Origin: Dyella_A sp050749815
Lineage (GTDB): Bacteria; Pseudomonadota; Gammaproteobacteria; Xanthomonadales; Rhodanobacteraceae
Length of the DNA stretch: 64,000 nucleotides
NCBI RefSeq assembly: GCF_050749815.1
Contig: NZ_CP192735.1
Location: 682,001 to 746,000 of the forward strand
Reading direction: 5' to 3'
Positions 41,067 to 50,645 of this stretch are shown here, piece after piece. Under the pieces are notes generated by a model that ran no database searches, had not been told where the DNA came from, and saw only the letters and a list, made by a program, of their open reading frames with translations. A program made the translations under genes and the position numbers. Position 1 is the first letter of the stretch; every line of letters begins with the position of its first letter.

Positions 41067-42065
41067 ATGCGCTTGATCCCGCTCGTTTCGGCCATGCTCC
41101 TGTGTGTCGGCGCTGCGCGTGCTGCCACGCCGCCGCCTGCACCCGCAGTGCCGCCCACCCGTCTCGACCACATCCTTCTGTGGGGCCGCGGTATCGACCA
41201 GGTTACGGCGGTGATGGCGGTGAAGCTCGGGTTCCAGGTGCGTCCCGGGCGCGATCCCGGCGGCGTGGCCAACCGCTACATCCGCCTGGCCGATAGCAGC
41301 TTCATCGAACTGCTCGGCATCACCCGCCCCAATCCGGAATTCGATCCGGGCATGAAGGAGGACCAGCAGGCGTTGAAGGGTGGGCCGGGCTCGCGCACGT
41401 TCGGCTTCCGCAGCTCGTCGCTCGAGGCGATCCATCGTTCGCTGCAGGCGCTGCACTACGCGGTGACGCCGTTCTTCGCCGGGCCGAACAGCGCCAGGCC
41501 GGGCTGGCGATTGTTCGCCTTCGATCGCGCGCCGCTGTCGAGCAACACGTTCTTTATCGACTACGCCGCGGACTACGCGCCGGATCAGTTCGATCCCGGC
41601 AACGCCGCCGATCATCGCGTCAGCCGCGAGCACCCCAACGGCGCGCGCGAGCTCTCGTCGATCTGGCTGGTGTCGGGCGACGCCGAGGCCGACCGTCGAC
41701 AGCTGGAACGGATGGGGTTCGGCCACGCCGTGCCGGTGAAGTTAACCGCCGTGGGCGCGAAAGGCTTCTGCGTGCCGGTCGGCCCCACCGCGCTGCTGGC
41801 GTTGCAGCCCGATGGCGCGGGGCTGGCGGCCAAGACCATGGCCGAGGGCGGCCCGCGCATCCTCGGGATGAGCTTCGGCGTGAGCGACCTTGGCCGCGCG
41901 CAACGCTGGGTCGAGCGCGGCTACGAGCGCGCGCTGCCGACCTACCGCGGTCTGTGGGGCGAGTCCGTGCTCGCGCCGAGCCAGGACGATCTGGGCCTGT
42001 CGATCGAATTCCACGCGATGCAGCCGGCGCGTTCGCCCTGCGCGGGGGCGGCGGTACCGCAGTAG
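41067..42065 (+). CDS. Secreted VOC/glyoxalase-like protein
   Basis: 332 residues. Signal peptide MRLIPLVSAMLLCVGAARA. A vicinal-oxygen-chelate domain is suggested by RLDHILLWGRGIDQVTAVMA, then KLGFQVRPGRDPGGVANRYI, then DSSFIELLGITRP, of the Glyoxalase_3-like type, with a second half from SSIWLVSGDAEADRRQLER. Metal ligands would include the early His and a Glu in FIELL. Exported VOC proteins are less usual. The substrate is unknown. Confidence 0.75.
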   Translation: MRLIPLVSAMLLCVGAARAATPPPAPAVPPTRLDHILLWGRGIDQVTAVMAVKLGFQVRPGRDPGGVANRYIRLADSSFIELLGITRPNPEFDPGMKEDQQALKGGPGSRTFGFRSSSLEAIHRSLQALHYAVTPFFAGPNSARPGWRLFAFDRAPLSSNTFFIDYAADYAPDQFDPGNAADHRVSREHPNGARELSSIWLVSGDAEADRRQLERMGFGHAVPVKLTAVGAKGFCVPVGPTALLALQPDGAGLAAKTMAEGGPRILGMSFGVSDLGRAQRWVERGYERALPTYRGLWGESVLAPSQDDLGLSIEFHAMQPARSPCAGAAVPQ

Positions 42066-42108
42066 GCGCCTTCGCATCGGGCGCCCGACGGCAGCGTGGC
42101 GACGGCAC

Positions 42109-42951
42109 TCACTGCGCCGCCGGCTCCGCGGACTGGATCCACAGCCGCCCCCGCGCCAGGTCGAGCGTCACGATCTTGTCGTGCAGGAACGGCATGCCGA
42201 GGTTGCCGTCGATGATCATCGACGGCGTGAAGGCACGGCCGCGGGCATGCAAGCCGGGGGCGACGTCGAAGTCCGCGGTCTGCTCGCCCTTCGCGTCCGG
42301 GTCCAGGTCGAACAGCGCCGCATAGGGCTGCGAGACGAGCACGGTGCCGCCGTTGCCGGTATCGAGTTCGAACCACACGGTGCCCTGCGCGGTCGGCACG
42401 CCTACCGAAGCGGCGAGCGCGTGACCCTGCAGCTCGCGCGACAGCAGCAGCGGCAGCGGCCGGGCCTTTGCCACGCGTGCGCGCAGGCTTGCCGGCGTCT
42501 CCACGATCAGTTGCCGGTGCACCAGGTCGATGGTGATCGTCCTGCCGGCGAACAGGTCCAGAGCGATCGAGCCGGCCACGGGGGCGGCGTCCGTGGCCAT
42601 CAACGGCGCCGGGTCGATCACCGCGGTGACCGGAGCGGAAAACGGGTGGCCGTCGAGGCTGATCCGCACGTTGTCGCAACGTGGCGCGTCGAGGCGGTTG
42701 CCGGTCATCTGGAAGCCTGACAGGCGTCCCCATGGCGTGCAGCCGATGGTCTTCGCGAAGGCCGGCGCCAGCAGCGTGATGCCGCCGGCGGAGTCGAAGA
42801 CGAACAGGCCCGGGTGCCCAGCGACGCTGGCGCGCAGGGCCACCGTCTTGCGGTAGGGCTCGAGCTTGAACACCGCTTCGGGTGCCGCGCTGCGGGCCAC
42901 GGCGGCGGTGCCCAGCAGGCCGAGGGCGATGGCGAGGAGGATGCGTTTCAT
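42109..42951 (-). CDS. Secreted retropepsin-like protein with one degenerate active-site motif
   Basis: 280 residues from ATG 42951. Signal peptide MKRILLAIALGLLGTAAVAR. Two beta-rich halves: the first has GLFVFDSAGGITLLAP, where a D-T/S-G triad would be expected but DSA is found; the second has TVWFELDTGNGGTVLVS, with an intact DTG, and ends NLGMPFLHDKIVTLDLARGR. The loss in one half suggests altered or lost dimeric-type catalysis. It converges on the VOC-like gene. Related in fold to 10615-12378. Confidence 0.75.
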   Translation of the reverse strand: MKRILLAIALGLLGTAAVARSAAPEAVFKLEPYRKTVALRASVAGHPGLFVFDSAGGITLLAPAFAKTIGCTPWGRLSGFQMTGNRLDAPRCDNVRISLDGHPFSAPVTAVIDPAPLMATDAAPVAGSIALDLFAGRTITIDLVHRQLIVETPASLRARVAKARPLPLLLSRELQGHALAASVGVPTAQGTVWFELDTGNGGTVLVSQPYAALFDLDPDAKGEQTADFDVAPGLHARGRAFTPSMIIDGNLGMPFLHDKIVTLDLARGRLWIQSAEPAAQ

Positions 42952-43047
42952 GAGGATGTTCCGCGGGAGTCGGGGCGTACTGTATCCAGCCGGGATAGCC
43001 ATCTATGCTGCGCGCTCCGAATTCACTCTTCGGCAGGACGAAACACC

Positions 43048-43935
43048 GTGGACCGGTTCACCGCCATGCACTCCTTCGTTCGCGTGGCCTCGCTGCGCAG
43101 TTTCGCGCGGGCCGCGGGCGAGCTGGGCTTAGCGCCCGCTACGGTGACCGCTCATGTACAGCATCTGGAGCGAGTGCTCGGAGTGCGCCTGCTCGAGCGC
43201 AATACGCGCTCGCTGCGGCTGACCGAAGAGGGTGCGGTGTACTTCGAGCACTGCTGCAGGACGCTGGAGGAGATGCGCCAGGTGGAAGGGCGCCTGGCTT
43301 CGGGCGGGCCGGCCTTGCGTGGCGTGCTGCGGGCCGATGTGCCGGTGGTGCTGGGGCGTCGACTGATCGCGCCGCGACTGCCGGCCTTCCTCGGCCGCCA
43401 TCCACAACTGGCCCTGCACCTGTCCATGGAAAACCGTAGCCAGGACCTCATCGGCCGCGGCTGGGATTGTGCGATCTGCATCGCGGCACTGCCCGATTCC
43501 TCGCTGATCGCTCGCCGCCTGGGCGTGATCCGCTGGATCACCTGCGCCGCCCCGGAATACCTGGCCCGCGCGGGCGAACCGCGCAGCCCGGCCGATCTGG
43601 CGCATCACAATTGCCTGGGCTTCATGCCCGTGGGCGAGCGCGCCCCGGCGCCGTGGCGCTTTCAAGCCGATGGTCGGCCGATCGAATGGGTGCCGTCCGG
43701 CAACCTGGTCACTGACTCGCTCGACCCGCTGCTCGACGCAGCGGTGGCGGGGCTGGGCCTGGTGCAGATCGATCACGCCGCGGCGCGCGGCCTGATCGGC
43801 GAGGGACGCCTGCGCCGCGTGCTTGCCGGCTTCGTGGCCGAAGGCCCGCCGATCATGCTGCTCGGTGGCGGCGCGCGTCAGATGTCCCGCAAGGTGCGCG
43901 CCTTCGGCGATTTCGTGGAGAGCCTGCTGGCCTGA
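43048..43935 (+). CDS. LysR family transcriptional regulator
   Basis: 295 residues from GTG 43048, with AGGAC about 8 bp upstream; ATG 43066 is an alternative. Winged helix FTAMHSFVRVASLRSFARAA, then LGLAPATVTAHVQHLERVLG, then RLLERNTRSLRLTEEGAVYF. Then the substrate-binding domain (RGVLRADVPVVLGRRLIAPR). It is of the CrgA/AaeR-like subgroup. It is divergent from the retropepsin-like gene at 42951, with a 96-bp gap, which may be its target. Confidence 0.87.
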   Translation: MDRFTAMHSFVRVASLRSFARAAGELGLAPATVTAHVQHLERVLGVRLLERNTRSLRLTEEGAVYFEHCCRTLEEMRQVEGRLASGGPALRGVLRADVPVVLGRRLIAPRLPAFLGRHPQLALHLSMENRSQDLIGRGWDCAICIAALPDSSLIARRLGVIRWITCAAPEYLARAGEPRSPADLAHHNCLGFMPVGERAPAPWRFQADGRPIEWVPSGNLVTDSLDPLLDAAVAGLGLVQIDHAAARGLIGEGRLRRVLAGFVAEGPPIMLLGGGARQMSRKVRAFGDFVESLLA

Positions 43936-43966
43936 GCCGCCGCGCGTTGCACGGCGGTCCGCCTCA

Positions 43967-43995
43967 CGTCCGGGTCGCAGAACGCGACCCGGACG
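43967..43995. terminator. Perfect hairpin between convergent genes
   Basis: CGTCCGGGTCGC pairs with GCGACCCGGACG across a 5-nt loop, a 12-bp perfect stem lying between the ends of the LysR and CocE/NonD genes. No T tract, but the position fits a bidirectional terminator. Confidence 0.6.
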
Positions 43996-44026
43996 CCTGG
44001 TCTTCGCAGACGGATTTCCCTTCGAC

Positions 44027-45964
44027 TCAGGGCGCGGCGTTGCCTGCCACCGGCAGCAGCACCGCACTCTTGCCGTCGGCGCCGTGCTCGATGGTGATGG
44101 TGGCCTTGCGGTAATCGGTCGGCTTGGCGAACAGGATGTTCGGCACGTAGGTCTGCGGGTTGCGGTCGTACAGCGGGAACAGTGTGGACTGGATCTGCAC
44201 CATGATCCGGTGGCCCGGCTTGAAGGCGTAGTTCACCGTGGGCAGGCGGAACTTGTACTCCTGCACCTCGTTCGCCGGAATCGGCGAGGGCTCGGCGAAG
44301 CTCTTGCGGTAGCGGCCGCGGAAGATGTCCATCGACACCGGCAATTCGTAGCCGCCCATCGTGGGGTCGCTGGGCACGGTGCCGGGGTAGACGTCGATCA
44401 GCTTGACCACGAAATCGCCGTCAGTGCCGGTGGTGCGGGCGAACAGGTCCGCAATCGGTGCGCCCTGCACAGTCACCGTCTTGGTCAGCACGGGTGTGGT
44501 GTAGGACAGCACGTCCGGGCGCGTTTCGACGAAGCGCTGGTCCTGCACCAGCCAGGTACGCCAGCGGTCGTTCTCCTGCGGGATCGGTCGCGACAGGTAG
44601 GGCACCGGCTTGGCCGGGTCGGAGACGTAGTTGTCGCCGCCGCCGTTGGGCTGTTCGAAGCCCAGGCCGAAGTCGCCCTGCAGGTACAGCGGCGTGAGCG
44701 ACTGCTCGCTGGCCGGCTTCCAGTCGGTGAAGCTGTCCCAGCGCTGCTCGACCGGGTTGTAGATCATCGCCTGCGGCAGCGGCGTGGCCAGCGGCGTGCC
44801 GCGCAGGTAGTGCTGGAACCACGGGATCATCACCTGCTGGCGGAACTGCGCCGTGGTGTTGCCCGGCCACTTCAGCGGGCCCATGTTCCAGCCGTCGCGG
44901 TTGATCTGGCTGTGCCACCACGGGCCCATCACCAGATGGTTGTTGGCGCCGTGACCGGCTTTGTCCAGCGCCTCCCAGGCGTGCACGGCGCCGTAGATGT
45001 CCTCCTGGTCCCACAGGCCCTGCAGCCACATCGTGGGCACGTTGGATGGGTGGGCGACCAGCAGCCTGTCCAGCGCCTGCAACTGCCAGAACGCATCGTA
45101 GGCCGGGTGCGCGGCGAAGCGTTTCCACCACGGCAACTGGCCGAAGCCGTGGGCCACGGCGTAGTCGCCGGCCGAGCCAGCCTGGAGGAAATTGGTGTAG
45201 TCGTCGTAGTTGTCGCGCGGCACGGTTTCGCCCGAGCCCTGCTTGGTCATCTGGCCGGTGAAGTAGTCCAGGTTCACCTGACGCAGCGCGCCGTAGTGGT
45301 ACCAGTCGTCGCCCATCCAGCCGTCGATCATCGGGCTCTCCGGCGCGGCGACCTTGAGCGCCGGATGTGGATGGAGCAGGGCCATCGCCACGGTCCAGCC
45401 GTCGTAGGACGAGCCGATCATGCCGACGTTGCCGTTGGACTCCTTGATGTTCTTCACCAGCCAGTCGATGGTGTCCCAGGCATCGGTGGTGTCGTCGGTC
45501 TTGGTCGGGTTGAGCGGGCCCATCGGTGGACGCGTCATGATGTATTTGCCCTCCGAGCCGTACTTGCCGCGGATGTCCTGCGCCACCAGGATCGTGCTGC
45601 CGTCGGCCCAGTCCTTGTCGCCGGACCACACCGCGTCGGCCATCTTCGGGCTCTTGCCCGGCATCATGCCGCTGGCGTCGTAGGGCGTGCGCTCGAGCAG
45701 CATCGGCAGGCCATGCGCGCCCTTGGGGATCATGATCACCGTGTGCAGCTTCACGCCGTCGCGCATGGGGATCATCACCTCGCGCCGCACGTAGTCGAAG
45801 TTGCCCTCCGGCAGTTTCCACTTGGCCGGAATGTCCGATCCGGTCTGGATCATGTCGGGAGTCACCTTGGCCGCATCCTGGCCCGCGCGGGGCGTGGCGA
45901 ATGCATGGGCGGAGGCAAGGCAGAGGAGCGAAACGATCGCCGAAGCCAGGGCGGCTTTCTTCAT
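44027..45964 (-). CDS. Secreted CocE/NonD family hydrolase (alpha-amino acid ester hydrolase/acylase type)
   Basis: 645 residues from ATG 45964 behind AAAGGACCCTCGGAC. Signal peptide MKKAALASAIVSLLCLASAH. The alpha/beta-hydrolase domain opens VRREVMIPMRDGVKLHTVIM, with the nucleophile in VGMIGSSYDGWTVAMAL (G-S-S-Y-D-G) and a His in the GPWWHSQINRDGW region. The C-terminal jelly-roll (LARTTGTDGDFVVKLIDVYP, then FKPGHRIMVQIQSTLFP) is typical of alpha-amino acid ester hydrolases and glutaryl-7-ACA acylases. It may hydrolyse beta-lactam side chains, amino-acid esters or peptides in the periplasm. Confidence 0.88.
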   Translation of the reverse strand: MKKAALASAIVSLLCLASAHAFATPRAGQDAAKVTPDMIQTGSDIPAKWKLPEGNFDYVRREVMIPMRDGVKLHTVIMIPKGAHGLPMLLERTPYDASGMMPGKSPKMADAVWSGDKDWADGSTILVAQDIRGKYGSEGKYIMTRPPMGPLNPTKTDDTTDAWDTIDWLVKNIKESNGNVGMIGSSYDGWTVAMALLHPHPALKVAAPESPMIDGWMGDDWYHYGALRQVNLDYFTGQMTKQGSGETVPRDNYDDYTNFLQAGSAGDYAVAHGFGQLPWWKRFAAHPAYDAFWQLQALDRLLVAHPSNVPTMWLQGLWDQEDIYGAVHAWEALDKAGHGANNHLVMGPWWHSQINRDGWNMGPLKWPGNTTAQFRQQVMIPWFQHYLRGTPLATPLPQAMIYNPVEQRWDSFTDWKPASEQSLTPLYLQGDFGLGFEQPNGGGDNYVSDPAKPVPYLSRPIPQENDRWRTWLVQDQRFVETRPDVLSYTTPVLTKTVTVQGAPIADLFARTTGTDGDFVVKLIDVYPGTVPSDPTMGGYELPVSMDIFRGRYRKSFAEPSPIPANEVQEYKFRLPTVNYAFKPGHRIMVQIQSTLFPLYDRNPQTYVPNILFAKPTDYRKATITIEHGADGKSAVLLPVAGNAAP

Positions 45965-46129
45965 GTCCGAGGGTCCTTTGGGTGGGAGAGGCCGGCGATC
46001 CGATCGGGTCGCGCCCGGCAACTATGCGAACCGCGGCGGCAACTTGGCAAGGCGGGCACGGTCGAAACTCCTTGCGCGCTGCGTCCGCAGCGACGTGGTG
46101 CTCGGCGCTGCGGGTAGTAGCATCGCCGG

Positions 46130-46678
46130 ATGACGCGCGATGCTTCCCACCCGATCCGATGCCAGGCCACGCTGCGGCGGCCGGCGACACCAGCAGACGC
46201 CGACTGGACGTTCCTCGTGCTGCCGAAAGCCGCCAGCGCGAAGCTGCCAACGCGCAGCATGGTGACGGTGGACGGCACGCTGGCCGGCCATCCGTTTCAG
46301 GCCACGCTGGAGCCGGACGGTGGTGGCAGCCACTGGCTTAAGGTGAGTGCCGCGCTGGCCGACGCTGCTGGCGTGGCCGCCGATGACGAGGTGGCGCTCA
46401 CGTTGGCGCCGGTGGCCGTGGAGCCGGAGCCCGTCGTGCCCGCGGAGCTGTTGGCGGCGCTGGCCGATCATCCGGCCGCGCGCGCCGTGTGGGACGACAT
46501 TACGCCGCTGGCCCGGCGCGACTGGATCCACTGGATCGGCTCGGGCAAGCAGGCGCACACGCGCGAGCGCCGCATCCGCGCGGCGTGCGACATGCTCGCC
46601 GCAGGCAAGCGCCGCGCCTGCTGCTTCAATCGATCGGGGATCTACAGCAAGGCGTTCCGCGCCCCCGAACCCGCCTGA
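46130..46678 (+). CDS. DUF1905/YdeI-like protein
   Basis: 182 residues. The first half is a DUF1905 beta domain (DWTFLVLPKAASAKLPTRSM, VTVDGTLAGHPFQATLEPDG). The second half is the YdeI helical motif (LLAALADHPAARAVWDDITP, then LARRDWIHWIGSGKQAHTRE). The combination is widespread and uncharacterised. ATG 46130 has no strong ribosome site. Divergent from the CocE/NonD gene. Confidence 0.8.
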   Translation: MTRDASHPIRCQATLRRPATPADADWTFLVLPKAASAKLPTRSMVTVDGTLAGHPFQATLEPDGGGSHWLKVSAALADAAGVAADDEVALTLAPVAVEPEPVVPAELLAALADHPAARAVWDDITPLARRDWIHWIGSGKQAHTRERRIRAACDMLAAGKRRACCFNRSGIYSKAFRAPEPA

Positions 46679-46730
46679 AGGCGCTTCGCGTCGGGTCGTC
46701 CGTCGACTCTTCGGGCGAAAGGCTGCGCGC

Positions 46731-48422
46731 TCAGCCCGGCACGCCGTAGCGCTTCAGCACGTGCTCGCCCATGCTCTGGGCCAGCTCGCGTTCGGCGTAG
46801 AAGACCGCCGTGACCAGTTCACCCAGCAGCTCGGCCTCCTCCTCGTTGTGGGTGCGCACGATCACTTCCACGCCCGGGTTCAAGGCGCGGGCGCAGCTCA
46901 TCATGCGGGGCAAGTCGATGATGTCCGGTGTGGCCACAACCACCATACCCGCGCGAGCCACGTGAGCCTGCACTAGTACCTCCGGTTCGGAGGCGTCACC
47001 GTAGACCGCAGGCGTGCCATGTTCGCGAAGGCGCTCGACGATCTCCCGGTTGGTTTCCACCACCACGTGGGCGATGCCTCGTTCGGCCAGCGCGGCGCCG
47101 ACGCGCCGACCCACGCGCCCGTAGCCCACCAGCACCACTTGCCCGGTGAGCAGGGTGTCGTCGGTGTCGTCTGGCAGCTGGGTGAGCGGGTCGGTGCGGC
47201 GGGGGAGCGGTTCGGCCGCTCCGGGGCCGCCGCCTAGCAGTCGTTCCAACGGCGCCACCAGCGAGAACATCAGCGGATTGAGCGCGATGGAGAGCAGGGC
47301 GCCGGCAAGGATCAGGCTTTGCCCCTCGCGCGGCAGCAAGCCCAGGCTCAGGCCGAGGCCGGCGAGGATGAAGGAGAACTCACCGATCTGCGCCAGGCTC
47401 GCCGACACCACCAGCGCCGTGTTCAGCGGATAGCGCAACACCTTCACCAGCACCGCCGCCGCCACCGATTTGCCGAGCATGATGATGGCCGCCACTACCA
47501 GCACCTGCAGCGGATGACGCAGCAGGATCTGCGGATCGAACAGCATGCCTACCGATACAAAGAACAGCACGGCGAACGCCTCGCGCAGCGGCAGCGATTC
47601 TTCGGCGGCGCGATGAGCGAATTCCGACTCGCGGATCACCATGCCCGCGAAGAACGCGCCGAGTGCGAACGACACGCCGAACAGCGCCGCGGCTCCGTAG
47701 GCGATGCTTACCGCCACCGCCACCACGCACAGGGTGAACAACTCGCGTGAACCGTGTCGCGCCACGTACCACAGCAATCGTGGCAAAAGGCGTCGGCCGC
47801 CCAGCAGCATCAGCGCGATGAAGGCGCCGACCTTGAGCAGCGTAGCGATCAGCGTCCAGCCCAGCGTGCCGCCACCTTCCGGCGCGTGGCCGCCCAGCGC
47901 GCCCGATAGCGGCGGCAGGATGACCAGCACAAGCACCATGACCAGGTCTTCCACCACCAGCCAGCCCACGGCGATGCGGCCGTTGAGGGAGTCCAATGCC
48001 CCGCGCGATTCCAGCGCACGCAGCAGCACCACCGTGCTGGCAACCGACAGCGACAGCCCGAACACCAGGGCGCCGCCGATGCCCCAACCCCACGCCAGCG
48101 CCACGCCCGCGCCGAGTGCGGTAGCCACCGCTATCTGCAGGAGGGCGCCGGGCAGGGCGATGCGTCGCACGTCGAGCAGGTCGCGCGGCGAGAAGTGCAG
48201 CCCGACGCCGAACATAAGCAGCATCACGCCGATCTCGGCGAGCTCGCTGGCGATATCCGTGCTGGCTACGATGCCGGGCGTGAACGGGCCGATCGCCATG
48301 CCGGCGACCAGATAGCCAACCAGTGCGGGCAACCGCAATCGCGTGGCCACAATGCCCAGGATCAGCGCCACTCCCAGCGCCGCACTGAGGGTGGTGATGA
48401 GCGGCAAGGTGTCGTGGGTCAC
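46731..48422 (-). CDS. ybaL: YbaL/KefB-type monovalent cation:proton antiporter
   Basis: 563 residues from GTG 48422, with GAGG 6 bp upstream; ATG 48455 has no ribosome site. About 12 membrane segments of the CPA2 fold (ITTLSAALGVALILGIVATR, then LRLPALVGYLVAGMAIGPFT). The C-terminal TrkA-N domain has VLVGYGRVGRRVGAALAERG and ends with HVVVETNREIVERLREHG, DIIDLPRMMSCARALNPG. It probably exports K+ or Na+ in exchange for H+ under nucleotide control. A 317-bp gap follows upstream. Confidence 0.88.
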   Translation of the reverse strand: MTHDTLPLITTLSAALGVALILGIVATRLRLPALVGYLVAGMAIGPFTPGIVASTDIASELAEIGVMLLMFGVGLHFSPRDLLDVRRIALPGALLQIAVATALGAGVALAWGWGIGGALVFGLSLSVASTVVLLRALESRGALDSLNGRIAVGWLVVEDLVMVLVLVILPPLSGALGGHAPEGGGTLGWTLIATLLKVGAFIALMLLGGRRLLPRLLWYVARHGSRELFTLCVVAVAVSIAYGAAALFGVSFALGAFFAGMVIRESEFAHRAAEESLPLREAFAVLFFVSVGMLFDPQILLRHPLQVLVVAAIIMLGKSVAAAVLVKVLRYPLNTALVVSASLAQIGEFSFILAGLGLSLGLLPREGQSLILAGALLSIALNPLMFSLVAPLERLLGGGPGAAEPLPRRTDPLTQLPDDTDDTLLTGQVVLVGYGRVGRRVGAALAERGIAHVVVETNREIVERLREHGTPAVYGDASEPEVLVQAHVARAGMVVVATPDIIDLPRMMSCARALNPGVEVIVRTHNEEEAELLGELVTAVFYAERELAQSMGEHVLKRYGVPG

Positions 48423-48739
48423 GGGCAGCCTCGTGTGGGGACGCGCGTCATGCACGGGGAGGTAACTATGCCGGTTTGGCGACGCTCGCGGCGATATGCG
48501 ACGAGGCGTGCGTCGATTTCACCGGGTGCACGCGTAGCAACCGCCACCGCTGAGGGTGGCGGCGGCGCGTCGGTACGTGGGTGGCCGCGGCCGACGGCCA
48601 TGCGAAGACGGGCTGCGACCGCGTCGCATGGTCTCGCGACGTGGGCCTCGGATGTGCTCCAGCGGTGCGGAAGGCGGGGCGCGGCGACGGCGCGCCAGCC
48701 GGGCCATCGATCCGGCTTTCGGCTTGGCGTGCCGTCAGA
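48423..48739. other. Gene-free stretch upstream of the antiporter gene
   Basis: A hairpin, CCGCCACC (48541-48548) with GGTGGCGG (48555-48562), is the only clear element and may terminate the dehydrogenase gene. The promoter of the antiporter gene must lie in the part next to 48422, but no consensus boxes stand out. No protein-coding potential is supported. Confidence 0.4.
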
Positions 48740-50056
48740 TCACGGAGCGGGCGCCGAGGTCACCCGCCACACGGCGTTGCCTACGTCGTCGGCGATCAGC
48801 AAGGCGCCGCTTGCATCCTGCGTCAGGCCCACCGGTGCGCCGTACAGTTCCGACTCGTCGGAGGAATGGAAACCGGTGACCACCGGCTGAGGCTTGCCCA
48901 CCGGGCTTCCCTGCGGAAACGCGACGAACACCACCTGATAGCCGCTGAGCGGCTTGCGGTCCCAGCTGCCGTGTTCGCCGATGAACGCGCCATTGTGGTA
49001 CTGCGCGGGAAGGGCGTTGCCCTGCGTCATCAGGAAGCCCAGCGGAGCGACGTGCGAACCGATGGCGTAGTCCGGCTTGATCGCCTTCTTCACCAGGTCC
49101 GGACGCTGCGGCTTGACGCGGGAGTCCACGTGCTGGCCCCAGTAGCTGTAGGGCCAACCGTAGAAGGCGCCTTCCTTTACCGAGGTCATGTAGTCCGGTA
49201 CCAGGTCCGAGCCGATCTCGTCACGCTCGTTGACGATCGCCCACAGCTTGCCGGTCTTCGGCTCCCACTGCAGGCCGGTGGGGTTGCGCATGCCGGAGGC
49301 ATAGATGCGGCTGGCGCCTGTGGCCACGTCCACTTCCAGCACGTCGGCGCGGCGGTATTCCACGGCCAGCCCATTCTCGGTGATGTTGCTGTTGGAGCCC
49401 ACGCCCACGTAAAGCTTGCTGCCGTCCGCGCTGGCCAGCAGCGCCTTGGTCCAGTGGTGGTTGATGGTGTTGGGAAGGTCGGTGAAGTAGGTGGGCGGCG
49501 CGGTGATCTGCGTTTGTCCGCTGACGTAGGGGAACGTCACGATCTCGTTGGTGTTGGCGACGTACAGCGTGTTGCCGATCAGCTGCACGCCGAACGGCGA
49601 GTCGAGATGATCGATGAACACGTGCTGCTCCCACGCGCCGCCGCCGGGTGTCGGGCGCAGCAGGGTGATCCGGTTGCCGCCCTTGGCGCCCTTGCCGGAC
49701 CCGTTCTTGATCTTGCCGGCGATCAGCCCCTTGGGCGTGGTCGTCGGTTCGGTGCCGGGGCTGTTGGCCTCGACCACCAGCACGTCGCCGTCGGGCAGGG
49801 TGTAGAGCTGACGCGGATGCTTCAGGTCGCTGGCGATCTTCTCGATCGCCAGGCCCGGGGCCACCTTGGGCGCCTGGCCGGCCTTCCAACCCACGCCATT
49901 GGGCACGCGCATCGGTGGCAGCAAGAAGTTCTTCGCTTCGGGCAAGGGCGGATTGCTGCCGGACTGCTCGGGGGGCGTGTAGGAGGCCTTGTGGCTGCAT
50001 GCGGCGAGCGCCAGGCAGGCCAGCGGCAGCGCGTGCGTAAAGATGCGCTTATTCAT
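48740..50056 (-). CDS. Sorbosone/glucose dehydrogenase-like (PQQ beta-propeller) lipoprotein
   Basis: 438 residues. Lipobox LALAAC after a signal sequence. Beta-propeller repeats typical of soluble aldose/sorbosone dehydrogenases: LKHPRQLYTLPDGDVLVVEA, SPFGVQLIGNTLYVANTNEI, NHHWTKALLASADGSKLYVG, GMRNPTGLQWEPKTGKLWAI, and a last SAPVGLTQ-like segment. The catalytic His is probably in the NTINHHWTK motif. The start codon lies inside the end of the DUF2231-like gene (8-bp overlap), so the two are co-expressed. Confidence 0.85.
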   Translation of the reverse strand: MNKRIFTHALPLACLALAACSHKASYTPPEQSGSNPPLPEAKNFLLPPMRVPNGVGWKAGQAPKVAPGLAIEKIASDLKHPRQLYTLPDGDVLVVEANSPGTEPTTTPKGLIAGKIKNGSGKGAKGGNRITLLRPTPGGGAWEQHVFIDHLDSPFGVQLIGNTLYVANTNEIVTFPYVSGQTQITAPPTYFTDLPNTINHHWTKALLASADGSKLYVGVGSNSNITENGLAVEYRRADVLEVDVATGASRIYASGMRNPTGLQWEPKTGKLWAIVNERDEIGSDLVPDYMTSVKEGAFYGWPYSYWGQHVDSRVKPQRPDLVKKAIKPDYAIGSHVAPLGFLMTQGNALPAQYHNGAFIGEHGSWDRKPLSGYQVVFVAFPQGSPVGKPQPVVTGFHSSDESELYGAPVGLTQDASGALLIADDVGNAVWRVTSAPAP

Positions 50057-50492
50057 GGATGAGGCCTCCCGGTGTGGTGTAGCGCACGGCGATCACCACC
50101 TGTCCGATCGCCAGCAGCAGCACGGTGCCGGCCGAGAGCCACACGTTGGCCGGAACCACACCGTAGGCGTCGCGCGAATGCACCAGCGCGTTGAAGATCG
50201 CCAGCACGATGGCCACCAGGTTGAGCCAGAAATCCAGCCGATCGGCGGCCAGTGCAGTCTGCCGTGAGGTAATCCAGACCTGCGCCAGGTTGATCAGGCG
50301 CGGCACGATCGCGAACAGCAGGCCGAACACGATCAGCCACGCCGCTCCGTGGTCCCACAGAATCGTGGCGGTGTTGGCGTACAGGATGTCGAAGATCAGC
50401 GCCGCGACAAAACAGCCGAACGGAATCGGGTTGAGCAGGGCGTAGATGGCGTTGGCGACGATGGATCGCCGCGGTGGGACGAGGTAACTCAT
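50049..50492 (-). CDS. DUF2231-like integral membrane protein
   Basis: 147 residues from ATG 50492. Four membrane segments (VANAIYALLNPIPFGCFVAA, LIVFGLLFAIVPRLINLAQV, LNLVAIVLAIFNALVHSRDA and the last LLLAIGQVVIAVRY) fit DUF2231. The 3' end overlaps the sorbosone-dehydrogenase-like gene by 8 bp. Such pairs are common and suggest an electron-transport or quinone-linked partner, but no haem ligands are certain. Confidence 0.8.
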   Translation of the reverse strand: MSYLVPPRRSIVANAIYALLNPIPFGCFVAALIFDILYANTATILWDHGAAWLIVFGLLFAIVPRLINLAQVWITSRQTALAADRLDFWLNLVAIVLAIFNALVHSRDAYGVVPANVWLSAGTVLLLAIGQVVIAVRYTTPGGLIHE

Positions 50493-50645
50493 GGCGGGGC
50501 TCTCGCTGCGAGGGGCGGGCACCGGCCGGCTCGGCGCGTGGCGCAGCTCTCGAGTCGGGTCGATGCGTAGGGTGCGAACCCCAAGGTAGTCAGCCGGATG
50601 TCGATGCCCCGTGGAAGTCGTGCAGCCTTCGTCGACGGTTTTTCA

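Noticed and set aside
43823..46117. 764-codon plus-strand frame opposite the CocE/NonD hydrolase
   Set aside because: The minus strand has a signal peptide and the GSSYDG nucleophile motif; the plus frame has no recognisable feature.
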